Below, in pieces: positions 34,794 to 42,473 of a stretch of 64,000 nucleotides of DNA. Below the pieces are notes generated by a model. It searched no databases and had not been told where the DNA came from. It saw only the letters and a program-made list of their open reading frames with translations. Source of the stretch: Bradyrhizobium sp. (GTDB taxonomy: Bacteria > Pseudomonadota > Alphaproteobacteria > Rhizobiales > Xanthobacteraceae); the NCBI RefSeq assembly GCF_022844465.1, contig NZ_JALHLP010000011.1, positions 1-64,000 on the forward strand, read 5' to 3'. The translations under genes were made by a program, and so were the position numbers. How positions within the stretch are numbered: position 1 is the first letter of the stretch; each line of letters opens with the position of its first letter.

Positions 34794-36503
34794 ATGAGGC
34801 GCATCATGATTTCACGGCGGGAGTTCCTGCAGGCGACGGCGGCTGCGTCGGCGCTCACGGTCGGCGGCGGCGTCGGGCAATTGGGCCGCGTCGCGGCGCA
34901 GCAGCGTCTGACGCAAGCCGACATCACCCGCTTCGATCCGCTTGGCACCGTTACCCTTTTGTATGTGACCGACATCCACGCGCAATTGATGCCGCTGCAC
35001 TTTCGCGAGCCGTCGATCAATCTCGGCGTCGGCGAAGCCCGGGGAGTTCCACCGCACATCTCGGACGCCGAGTTCCGGAAGTATTTCAAGCTGGCTACCG
35101 GTTCGGCTGAGGCGTTCGCGCTGACCTCGGACGATTTTGTCGCGCTCGCCCGCAACTACGGGCGCATGGGCGGCATGGATCGCGTCGCCACGCTGATCGG
35201 CGCCGTGCGCGCCGAACGCGGCGACGACAAGGTGTTGCTGCTCGATGGCGGCGACAACTGGCAGGGCAGCTGGACCTCGTTGCAGACCAGGGCCCAGGAC
35301 ATGGTCGAGGTCATGTCGGCGTTGAGGCTCGACGCGATGGTCGGCCATTGGGAGTTCACCTATGGCGCCGAGCGCGTCAAGGAGATCGCGGACAAGGCGC
35401 CGTTTGCCTTCCTGGCGCAGAACGTCCGCGACAATGAATGGCAGGAGCCGGTGTTCGAGGCGCGAAAGATGTTCGAGCGCGGCGGGGCGAAGATTGCCGT
35501 CATCGGCCAGGCGCTGCCGCGCACCGCGATCGCCAATCCGCGCTGGATGTTTCCGAAATGGGAATTCGGCATCCGCGAGGAGGATCTCCAGAAGCAGGTC
35601 GATGAATCCCGCGCCGCGGGCGCCGCAGTCGTCGTGTTGCTTTCGCATAACGGCTTCGACGTCGATCGCAAGCTCGCGCGCCGGGTCAAGGGTCTCGACG
35701 TCATTCTGACCGCACACACCCATGACGCCATGCCGGGGCTGATCCGCGTCGGGGATACGGTCCTCGTCGCTTCCGGTTCGCACGGCAAGTTCGTCTCGCG
35801 CCTCGATATCGAGGTCAAGGACAAGAAAGTCGCCGGCGTGCGCTTCAAGCTGATGCCGGTGTTTTCCGACGCGATCGCGCCCGATCCGGCGATGAAGGCG
35901 CTGGTGGAGAGGGTGAGGGCGCCCTTCGCCAAGGACCTGGCGCGCCCCATCGGCAAGACCGACTCGCTGCTCTATCGCCGCGGCAATTTCAACGGAACCT
36001 TTGACGACGTGATCTGCCACGCCATGCTCGCGGAACGGGACGCCGAGATTTCGCTGTCGCCCGGTTTCCGCTGGGGCGCCACCCTGTTGCCCGGCGATGC
36101 CATCACCTGGGAAGACGTCACCAACGCCACCGCCATCACCTATCCCAATTGCTACCGCAGCCAGATGACCGGCGCCCAGCTCAAGGAAATTCTGGAAGAC
36201 GTCGCCGACAATATTTTCCATCCCGATCCGTATTTTCAGGGCGGCGGCGACATGGTCCGCGTCGGGGGCATGGGCTACGCGCTCGACATTTCGAAATCCG
36301 TGGGATCGCGCGTGTCCGGCATGGTCCATCTGAAGTCGGGCAAACCGATCGAGGCGGCGAAGAGCTACACCGTGGCGGGCTGGGCCAGCGTCAACGAAAA
36401 CACGCAGGGCCCGCCGATATGGGATGTTCTGGCGGCCCATCTCGCCAAGGCTGGCGCCATCAGGATCGAGCCGAACAATTCGGTCAAGGTGACGGGGGCC
36501 TGA
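34794..36503 (+). CDS. soxB: Sulfate thiohydrolase SoxB
   Basis: 569 residues from ATG 34794 (GAAGGGGC upstream); ATG 34806 is possible. A twin-arginine signal (SRREFLQATAA) leads. It is a 5-prime-nucleotidase-like dinuclear manganese enzyme, with YVTDIHAQLMPLHF, DGGDNWQGSW, VGHWEFTYG and LTAHTHDAMP as metal-site motifs. SoxB hydrolyses the terminal sulfonate from the SoxYZ-bound cysteine S-thiosulfonate in the periplasm. Length and motifs are canonical. Confidence 0.96.
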   Translation: MRRIMISRREFLQATAAASALTVGGGVGQLGRVAAQQRLTQADITRFDPLGTVTLLYVTDIHAQLMPLHFREPSINLGVGEARGVPPHISDAEFRKYFKLATGSAEAFALTSDDFVALARNYGRMGGMDRVATLIGAVRAERGDDKVLLLDGGDNWQGSWTSLQTRAQDMVEVMSALRLDAMVGHWEFTYGAERVKEIADKAPFAFLAQNVRDNEWQEPVFEARKMFERGGAKIAVIGQALPRTAIANPRWMFPKWEFGIREEDLQKQVDESRAAGAAVVVLLSHNGFDVDRKLARRVKGLDVILTAHTHDAMPGLIRVGDTVLVASGSHGKFVSRLDIEVKDKKVAGVRFKLMPVFSDAIAPDPAMKALVERVRAPFAKDLARPIGKTDSLLYRRGNFNGTFDDVICHAMLAERDAEISLSPGFRWGATLLPGDAITWEDVTNATAITYPNCYRSQMTGAQLKEILEDVADNIFHPDPYFQGGGDMVRVGGMGYALDISKSVGSRVSGMVHLKSGKPIEAAKSYTVAGWASVNENTQGPPIWDVLAAHLAKAGAIRIEPNNSVKVTGA

Positions 36504-36576
36504 CGCCGATGCTTTTATCCCGCAATGGCGCGTTCAACATATTCACATATCCGGATAAACAAGAAGGCAGTCCTGC

Positions 36577-37854
36577 ATGAGCGGCAGATCGTCTGTGGAA
36601 TTTCTCAGCCGGCGCAAATTCCTCGGCGCGGCGGGTGTGGTCGGCGCCGGCACGGCGCTTGCGGCAATGCCGGCCGTGGCCGGGTCGGAAAAACCCGATC
36701 CGCTGATCACCGAGGTCCAGGACTGGCAGCGTTATCTCGGCGAAGGCGTCGACAAGCGGCCTTACGGAACGCCCTCGAAGTTCGAGAAGCATATCGTTCG
36801 CCGCGACGTCGCCTGGTTGACGGCGTCTCCGGAATCCTCGGTCAATTTTACGCCGCTGCACGAGCTTGATGGCATCATCACCCCGTCGGGGCTGTGCTTT
36901 GAGCGCCATCACGGCGGCATCGCCGAGATAGACCCCGCCAATCATCGCCTGATGATCAACGGCCTCGTTGACCGGCCGCTGGTATTCACGATGGACGACA
37001 TCAAGCGAATGCCGCGGGTGAACAAGCTCTACTTTCTCGAATGTGCGGCGAACTCCGGCATGGAGTGGCGTGGCGCCCAGCTCAATGGCTGTCAGTTCAC
37101 CCACGGCATGATCCACAACGTCATGTACACCGGCGTGCCGTTGAAAGTGCTGCTGGACGAAGCGGGCCTGAAGCCCAACGTCAAATGGCTGATGCTCGAA
37201 GGGGCGGATTCGGCCGGCATGAACCGCTCGCTGCCGATCGAGAAGGCCTTGAACGACGTCCTGATCGCGTTTGCCATGAACGGCGAAGCGCTGCGGCCGG
37301 AGCAGGGCTATCCGCTTCGCGCGGTGATTCCGGGCTGGGAAGGCAATCTGTGGGTGAAATGGCTGCGCCGCATCGAGGCGGGCGATCAACCCTGGCAGAC
37401 CCGAGAGGAGACCTCGAAATACACCGACCTGCTGGCCGACGGCCGGTCGCGAAAATACACCTTCATCATGGACGCGAAATCGGTGGTGACCAATCCGTCG
37501 CCGCAGGCCCCCCTCAAGCACAAGGGCAGAAATGTGCTGAGCGGCCTTGCCTGGTCCGGGCGCGGCTCGATCAGGCGGGTCGACGTGTCGCTGGACGGCG
37601 GCCGCAACTGGCAGACCGCCCGCCTCGACGGGCCGGTGCTCGACAAGTCGCTGGCTCGATTTTACGTCGATTTCGACTGGAACGGCGAGGAACTGATGAT
37701 CCAGTCGCGGGCGATCGATTCAACCGGCTACGTGCAGCCTTCAAAGGACGAACTGCGCAAGGTGAGGGGCGTCAACTCAATCTACCACAACAACGGCATC
37801 CAGACCTGGCTGGTGCGTTCCGGCGGAGAGATCGAGAATGTCGAAATTGGTTGA
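36577..37854 (+). CDS. soxC: Sulfane dehydrogenase molybdenum subunit SoxC
   Basis: 425 residues with a twin-arginine signal (LSRRKFLGAAGVVG). Sulfite-oxidase family molybdopterin domain, with the Mo-binding cysteine in FLECAANSGMEWRG and a C-terminal dimerisation domain (LSGLAWSGRGSIRRVDVSLD). With the cytochrome SoxD it oxidises the sulfane sulfur on SoxYZ, releasing six electrons. It needs the molybdenum cofactor, for which genes lie at 52-58 kb. The last 17 bases overlap soxD. Confidence 0.95.
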   Translation: MSGRSSVEFLSRRKFLGAAGVVGAGTALAAMPAVAGSEKPDPLITEVQDWQRYLGEGVDKRPYGTPSKFEKHIVRRDVAWLTASPESSVNFTPLHELDGIITPSGLCFERHHGGIAEIDPANHRLMINGLVDRPLVFTMDDIKRMPRVNKLYFLECAANSGMEWRGAQLNGCQFTHGMIHNVMYTGVPLKVLLDEAGLKPNVKWLMLEGADSAGMNRSLPIEKALNDVLIAFAMNGEALRPEQGYPLRAVIPGWEGNLWVKWLRRIEAGDQPWQTREETSKYTDLLADGRSRKYTFIMDAKSVVTNPSPQAPLKHKGRNVLSGLAWSGRGSIRRVDVSLDGGRNWQTARLDGPVLDKSLARFYVDFDWNGEELMIQSRAIDSTGYVQPSKDELRKVRGVNSIYHNNGIQTWLVRSGGEIENVEIG

Positions 37855-38545
37855 ACGCTTCGCGCTTCTCGCGCTGGTCGGCGCGCTGGTGCTGTCGTCG
37901 GTTGTCCCGTCTCCGGCGCAACAGGTGGCGGCGCGGCACGCAGCATCTTCCGCTTCGGCCAAGCTCGGCCTGGGGCGTCCCGCATTGCCGGAGGAGATCA
38001 AGGCCTGGGACACCGACGTTCGGCCCGACGGGCACGGCCTTCCCCCCGGCAAGGGCACGGTGAAGCAGGGCGACGAACTGTTTCAGGCGCAGTGCGCCGT
38101 CTGCCATGGCGAGTTCGGGCAAGGCGTCGGTCGCTGGCCGGTGCTGGCGGGCGGCCTGGGCACGCTCAAGGCCGACCGGCCCGACAAGACCATCGGGTCG
38201 TTCTGGCCGGAATTGTCGACGGTTTTCGATTACATCAAGCGCGCCATGCCGTATGGCAACGCACAGTCGCTTTCCAATGACGACGTTTATGCGCTCACGG
38301 CCTATTTGCTCAGCATGAATGATATCGTAAAGGACGAGAACTTCGAACTGAACGAGAAGAACTTCAGGTCCATCAGGATGCCGAACGCGTCCGCGTTTTT
38401 CGGGGATGACCGCGAGACGTCGGAGCGGCGGTTCTGGGAGAAGGAGCCGTGCATGAAGAATTGCCGTGGCGCACCCAAGGTGGTCGGCAGGGCCATCACG
38501 GTCGATGTTACGCCGGACAGCAAGAGCGGGCCCAAGGTCGATTGA
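37838..38545 (+). CDS. soxD: Sulfane dehydrogenase cytochrome subunit SoxD, short form
   Basis: 235 residues with a signal peptide (about 1-28). One c-type heme motif, Cys86-Ala-Val-Cys89-His90, and Met137 in RAMPYGNAQ as the likely sixth ligand. Paracoccus SoxD is about 384 residues with two hemes; here the second heme domain is absent, so this is a monoheme short form. A C-terminal cysteine pair (CMKNCRGAPK) is present. The start overlaps soxC, and the stop overlaps the soxE start by one base. Confidence 0.88.
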   Translation: MSKLVERFALLALVGALVLSSVVPSPAQQVAARHAASSASAKLGLGRPALPEEIKAWDTDVRPDGHGLPPGKGTVKQGDELFQAQCAVCHGEFGQGVGRWPVLAGGLGTLKADRPDKTIGSFWPELSTVFDYIKRAMPYGNAQSLSNDDVYALTAYLLSMNDIVKDENFELNEKNFRSIRMPNASAFFGDDRETSERRFWEKEPCMKNCRGAPKVVGRAITVDVTPDSKSGPKVD

Positions 38546-38874
38546 TGTCGAAATGGCGTGCATGGTCATATGCCGCCGCGGTCTTGCCGATGGTCTGCGC
38601 GGAGCCTGTTTTCGGCGGTGACCGCGAGCTTGGCCAGCATCTGTCGTCGGAATGCGTGACCTGCCATCGGTCCTCCGGCCCGTCCGCGGGCGGCGTTCCG
38701 CGGATATTCGGCTGGCCGGAAGACCAATTCGTGGCCGTCATGCTTGCCTACAGGCGCGCGGAGCGCGACAATCCCGTGATGCGGACGATTGCGGGGCGAC
38801 TGAACGAGGAGGAGATCGCGGCGCTGGCTGCCTATTTTGGCGGGCTTCCGGCGTCGTCAGGCACCAAGCAATAG
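38545..38874 (+). CDS. soxE: Small cytochrome c, SoxE-like
   Basis: 109 residues: signal peptide about 1-24, heme motif Cys37-Val-Thr-Cys40-His41. A methionine in NPVMRTIAGRL may be the sixth ligand. It is directly followed (28 bases) by the FAD subunit gene soxF, the standard partner: SoxEF is a flavocytochrome of the sulfide-dehydrogenase (FccAB) type. The protein is smaller than diheme SoxE of Paracoccus and has a single heme, so it is closer to monoheme FccA. Confidence 0.85.
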   Translation: MSKWRAWSYAAAVLPMVCAEPVFGGDRELGQHLSSECVTCHRSSGPSAGGVPRIFGWPEDQFVAVMLAYRRAERDNPVMRTIAGRLNEEEIAALAAYFGGLPASSGTKQ

Positions 38875-38902
38875 TTCGATAAGACAATATTGGGAGGTGA
38901 CC

Positions 38903-40180
38903 ATGACACTCAACCGAAGACGGTTTCTCGGCGGGTCAACTGCCGTGATCGGCGCAACCATGTTCGGGGCGCCGGCGCTGCTCGGGCAGACCAAGCCGCG
39001 TGTCGTGGTGATCGGCGGCGGCGCGGGAGGTGCGACCGCGGCGAAGTACGTCGCCAGGGACAGCAACGGCGCGATTGCCGTGACGCTCATTGAGCCCGTT
39101 GCCAAGTACCAGACCTGTTTCCACAGCAACCTCTATCTCGGCGGCTTCAGGGATTATCCCTCAATCACGCACGACTACGGCAAGCTGATGAGCGCCTACG
39201 GCATCGATCTGGTCAACGCGCGGGCCACTTCGATCGATCGCGACAAGAAGGAAGTCGTCGTCGCCGGCGGCCGCAGGCTTGGCTACGACCGTCTGGTGGT
39301 CGCTCCCGGCATCGATCTCAAATACGATTCGGTTCCGGGATGGTCGGAGGCCGCCGAAGAGGCGATGCCGCACGCCTGGAAGCCCGGCGCCCAGACGCTG
39401 CTGTTGCGCAAGCGGCTCGACGCGGTGCCGAACGGCGGGGTCGTCGTCATGATCGCGCCGCCGAACCCGTACCGTTGCCCGCCCGGCCCCTATGAGCGCG
39501 TCTCGATGATGGCGTATGCGCTCAAGGCCGCCGGCAAGGATCGCTGCAAGATATTCGTCATCGATCCCAAGGAGACGTTCTCCAAGCAGGCGCTGTTCAT
39601 GGAGGGGTGGGAGAAGCACTACAAGGGCATGGTCGAGTGGCTCGGCCCCAAGGTCCATGACGGCGTCAAGTCGGTGGATCCGAAGACCGGAACGGTCGTC
39701 ACTGGCTTCGAGACCTACAAGAACGCCGCGCTGGTCAACGTCATCCCGGCGCAGATGGCGGGCGCGATCGCGCGCGACGCCATGCTCGCCAACGCCAGCG
39801 GTTTCTGCCCGATCGACCCCGCCAACATGAAGTCGGCCATGGACGCCAGCATCCATGTTCTCGGCGACGCCAGCATTGCCGGCGACATGCCCAAATCCGC
39901 CTTCTCCGCCAACAGCCAGGCGAAAGTCGCGGCGATGACGATCCGCGGCGAATTGTTGTCGTCGCGGATGTTCGAGGCCCGTTACAGCAACACCTGCTGG
40001 AGCCTGATCGCGGCCGATGATTGCGTCAAGATCGGCGGCGCCTATGAGGCCAAGGACGGCAAGATCACCGCTTCCTCCACCTTCGTCTCCAAACCCGGAG
40101 AGCCGGCGGATCTGCGAAAGCAGACCCAGGCCGAGAACATGGACTGGTATGCGGGGATCACCGCCGATATCTTCGGATAG
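38903..40180 (+). CDS. soxF: Flavocytochrome c sulfide-dehydrogenase flavoprotein SoxF
   Basis: 425 residues from the ATG at 38903 (GGGAGGTGACC upstream), with a twin-arginine signal (NRRRFLGGSTAVIG). FAD-binding motif VVVIGGGAGGATAAKYVA. Cys72 in KYQTCFHSN is at the position that binds FAD covalently in FccB, and YRCPPGPYERVSM and NTCWSLIAADD carry the redox disulfide cysteines. SoxF enhances Sox activity and oxidises sulfide with SoxE in the periplasm. A perfect 18-base tandem duplication begins at its last codons. Confidence 0.93.
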   Translation: MTLNRRRFLGGSTAVIGATMFGAPALLGQTKPRVVVIGGGAGGATAAKYVARDSNGAIAVTLIEPVAKYQTCFHSNLYLGGFRDYPSITHDYGKLMSAYGIDLVNARATSIDRDKKEVVVAGGRRLGYDRLVVAPGIDLKYDSVPGWSEAAEEAMPHAWKPGAQTLLLRKRLDAVPNGGVVVMIAPPNPYRCPPGPYERVSMMAYALKAAGKDRCKIFVIDPKETFSKQALFMEGWEKHYKGMVEWLGPKVHDGVKSVDPKTGTVVTGFETYKNAALVNVIPAQMAGAIARDAMLANASGFCPIDPANMKSAMDASIHVLGDASIAGDMPKSAFSANSQAKVAAMTIRGELLSSRMFEARYSNTCWSLIAADDCVKIGGAYEAKDGKITASSTFVSKPGEPADLRKQTQAENMDWYAGITADIFG

Positions 40181-40204
40181 CTTGGGATCTTCGGATAGCT
40201 TGGG
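40169..40204 (+). repeat. Perfect 18-bp tandem duplication at the soxF stop
   Basis: ATCTTCGGATAGCTTGGG occurs twice in direct succession, 40169-40186 and 40187-40204. The first copy includes the last codons and TAG of soxF. Because the stop is in the first copy, the duplication lies outside the protein. It looks like a recent slippage or repair event. Confidence 0.9.
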
Positions 40205-40275
40205 AGGCGCTGCTTCAATCGTTCATCGCCACTTCGGACTAGCAAGATTAATCACGGCAACAAGGGAGACGACGA

Positions 40276-40797
40276 ATGACCGAGATCGGCCGAAGAGACC
40301 TTCTGACTGCACTCGCCGCCGGTGGCGCCGCCGCCATGGGAGCGGTGTCGGCGCAGGCCGCGCCGAAGGACCTCAACCTGGCGGACATGAAAAAAGAGGC
40401 CGATGTCTCCTGCGTCTACCACTGTGATTTCGGTGACGACAGCCGCTACAGCGCCCTGCTGCGAAACGTCAACAACCATCTGTCAGTGTATAATTTCGAT
40501 CCGCTCAACACCAAGATCGTCATCGTCGCGCATTCGGTCGGCATCAAGTACCATCTGAAGACGCTCACCGGAACGCCGTGGGAGAAGCAGCCTGCGCTCG
40601 ATCCGGAACTCGACAGCCGGATGGAAGCGCTCGCCAAGTATGGCGTCGAGGTCTATCTGTGCAAGATCACGTTCACCAACCTGAAGCTCGATATCGCGCT
40701 GACAAAGGACGCGCCCTACATCAAGCTGGTGCCGTCCGGCGTTGCCACCGTCGCCGCGCTGCAAAGCAAGGGCTTTGCTTATCTGAAAGTTGGCTGA
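40276..40797 (+). CDS. Tat-exported DsrE-family protein
   Basis: 173 residues with a twin-arginine signal (EIGRRDLLTALAAGG). The mature domain is DsrE/DsrF-like, with IVIVAHSVGIKYHLK, VEVYLCKITFTNLKL and VPSGVATVAALQSKG. A conserved Cys (in VYLCKITF) is at the place of the sulfur-binding cysteine of DsrE-type persulfide carriers, and two more lie near the N-terminus. It follows soxF by 95 bases and most likely handles persulfide sulfur in the periplasm. A decayed relative lies at 49.5 kb. Confidence 0.85.
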   Translation: MTEIGRRDLLTALAAGGAAAMGAVSAQAAPKDLNLADMKKEADVSCVYHCDFGDDSRYSALLRNVNNHLSVYNFDPLNTKIVIVAHSVGIKYHLKTLTGTPWEKQPALDPELDSRMEALAKYGVEVYLCKITFTNLKLDIALTKDAPYIKLVPSGVATVAALQSKGFAYLKVG

Positions 40798-40844
40798 CGC
40801 GTCTGGTCTAGACCGGTTGATCCGTCCGATGCGGCGGGCCGGCG

Positions 40845-41054
40845 CTACTGCGTCGTACCGTTGCGGCGAACGCCGCCGGCGGTTTCCTCGCGCTTGACCT
40901 CGGGGAACAGCCACATCGCGAAGATCATGAAGGCGCCCAGAAACGCGACGACATACTGGATGCGGTCGTGGCCGAGCGCGTGTTGATGGTAGACGGCGAT
41001 CGCCGTCACCAGGACCACGAGCATCGACAGCGCGAGCTTGATCTTCACGGGCAT
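40845..41054 (-). CDS. Small two-helix membrane protein
   Basis: 69 residues from the ATG at 41054. Two hydrophobic helices (LALSMLVVLVTAIAVY, about 5-20, and YVVAFLGAFMIFAMWLF, about 32-48) and a charged C-terminus (VKREETAGGVRRNGTTQ). No family is recognised. It is the last of three leftward genes after the hydroxylase and the 132-residue membrane protein, with 13 bases between them, so the three probably form one operon. Confidence 0.68.
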   Translation of the reverse strand: MPVKIKLALSMLVVLVTAIAVYHQHALGHDRIQYVVAFLGAFMIFAMWLFPEVKREETAGGVRRNGTTQ

Positions 41055-41067
41055 GGCTCGATCTCCA

Positions 41068-41466
41068 TTACGACATGTTGGTCCACGGCAGCCCGCCGAC
41101 CTTCGCCAGTGCGGCCAGGGCGAGCGCCTGGGCGCCGGCCAGCACGATGAGCCCGGCGCGGCCGTCACGCAATGGTGCGGGCAGGGCTTCGAACAGGCCG
41201 GGCGCGAACAGCACCACCAGGCCCGCGACCACGATCAGCGTGCTCCATCTGAGTTCGCTGTAGCCATAGAGGCAGGTAGCGGCCAGCAGCACGATCAGGA
41301 GCACGGCGTTGCCGGCCACCAGCAGCATGGCCAGGCTTGATCGTGCCGCATCGGGGCGCGCGCGCAGCGGAAACATGCCGGCAAGGATCAGGAAGGCCAC
41401 CGCACAACCGGTCGCGAACGCTGCGAAATACAGCGAGGCGACCCAGTGCGGCTCGATCGATTGCAT
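41068..41466 (-). CDS. Four-helix membrane protein, unknown function
   Basis: 132 residues from the ATG at 41466. Four hydrophobic segments (WVASLYFAAFATGCAVAFL, MLLVAGNAVLLIVLLA, LIVVAGLVVLFAPG, LIVLAGAQALALAAL), ending in WTNMS. No named family. Starts 19 bases after the hydroxylase stop and ends 13 bases before the next small membrane gene. Its place in a hydroxylase operon suggests it is a membrane partner or electron-transfer helper, but nothing in the sequence proves this. Confidence 0.68.
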   Translation of the reverse strand: MQSIEPHWVASLYFAAFATGCAVAFLILAGMFPLRARPDAARSSLAMLLVAGNAVLLIVLLAATCLYGYSELRWSTLIVVAGLVVLFAPGLFEALPAPLRDGRAGLIVLAGAQALALAALAKVGGLPWTNMS

Positions 41467-41485
41467 GGGGTGACCTCGGAACGTC

Positions 41486-42289
41486 CTATTCGGCCGGCGT
41501 GGCGTATCCGCTCGACGGCGCCGCCATCTGCGGCTTCGGCGTGCGCGAGGTCTTGCGCATGTCGGTCTTGACGAAGCGAGTGTCATAGCCGTTGAACAAA
41601 TGGCCGAGCAGCCCGCGATTGAGGTCGGAGGTGCCGAACAGCCAGTCCATGACCGGGAAGGTCAGGTTCATGTTGCGCTCCATCATGATCGACTGGTTGT
41701 GATGGGCGGCGTGATGGCGGCGGATCGTGTTGACGAAGGGGACGTTGCGGACGAACCAGTTTTCGTCGACATGGCAGCAGAAATGCATGAACTCGTAGAT
41801 CAGGTACATCGACGTCGTCGTCGAGATCAGCAGCCAGCCGACATTGGGTGAGATGAGCCAGCCGAGCGCCAGCGCCGGCAGGATCGACATCATCGTGAAC
41901 GTCACCAGCGCGTAGGGCGGAAAGAACGTCACGCGCCAGTCGTGGTGATCCGCGAAGCGCATCTCCTGGTCGGTGAAGAACTGGTGATGCATCAGCGTGT
42001 GGCGGTTGTAGATCGCCCGGAAAGCCTTGACCTGCGACGGCCGGTGCATGACGAAGCGGTGGATCCACCATTCGAAGAAATTGGCGAACAGGAACGTCAC
42101 CGGCACGATCGCCAGCTCCCACCAGCGCAGATTGCTGATGTTGGCGAAATAGACCGACAATGCGGTCAACCCGATCACATAGATGACGACGACATGCAGC
42201 CAGCCATTGTACCAGCCGGCGATGCGATAACGGTAGTTTGCCCGGTAGTTGCGCTGCCGTTCCGTCATCGGGCTTGATGCTAGTTCCAT
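41486..42289 (-). CDS. Fatty acid hydroxylase/sterol desaturase family protein
   Basis: 267 residues from the ATG at 42289 (GGAGACGAGCG upstream). Several membrane helices and the histidine clusters of di-iron membrane oxygenases: HRFVMHR, HTLMHHQFF, HDWR and HHAAHHN. Such enzymes hydroxylate or desaturate lipids or carotenoids using O2. The substrate is unknown. It is the first of a three-gene leftward unit and is divergent from the ABC transporter operon. The linkage to the sox locus is by position only; the unit is convergent with the DsrE-like gene. Confidence 0.88.
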   Translation of the reverse strand: MELASSPMTERQRNYRANYRYRIAGWYNGWLHVVVIYVIGLTALSVYFANISNLRWWELAIVPVTFLFANFFEWWIHRFVMHRPSQVKAFRAIYNRHTLMHHQFFTDQEMRFADHHDWRVTFFPPYALVTFTMMSILPALALGWLISPNVGWLLISTTTSMYLIYEFMHFCCHVDENWFVRNVPFVNTIRRHHAAHHNQSIMMERNMNLTFPVMDWLFGTSDLNRGLLGHLFNGYDTRFVKTDMRKTSRTPKPQMAAPSSGYATPAE

Positions 42290-42473
42290 CGCTCGTCTCC
42301 GTGGCCACCGCCCGATACCTGCCGGGCGGTCTTGATATATCATTAGTCTATTAGGGCGGCAACAGCGGGTTCTGGTGGATTTCCCCAAGAAACCGCTTGA
42401 TGCAATGTCGCTGATATATTTATGGTATGGCAATAGACGCGCGGCAGACGCGCCCGACAGGGGAGGGATTTCC
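42290..42473. promoter_or_regulatory. Divergent promoter region, hydroxylase/ABC operons
   Basis: 184 bases between the two start codons. A perfect 10-bp palindrome TGATATATCA at 42333-42342 and a related TGATATATT at 42412-42420 stand out in the otherwise GC-rich DNA. They may be promoter -10 elements or sites for a regulator. No gene is visible here. Confidence 0.35.

Noticed and set aside
40169..40204. Start of a CRISPR-like array
   Set aside because: Only two adjacent copies with no spacers; a tandem duplication explains it. No CRISPR array or cas gene is visible in the window.
30221..42289. Sox region as a recently acquired genomic island
   Set aside because: Base composition and codon use look like the rest of the window apart from promoters; no integrase, transposase or flanking direct repeat was seen.
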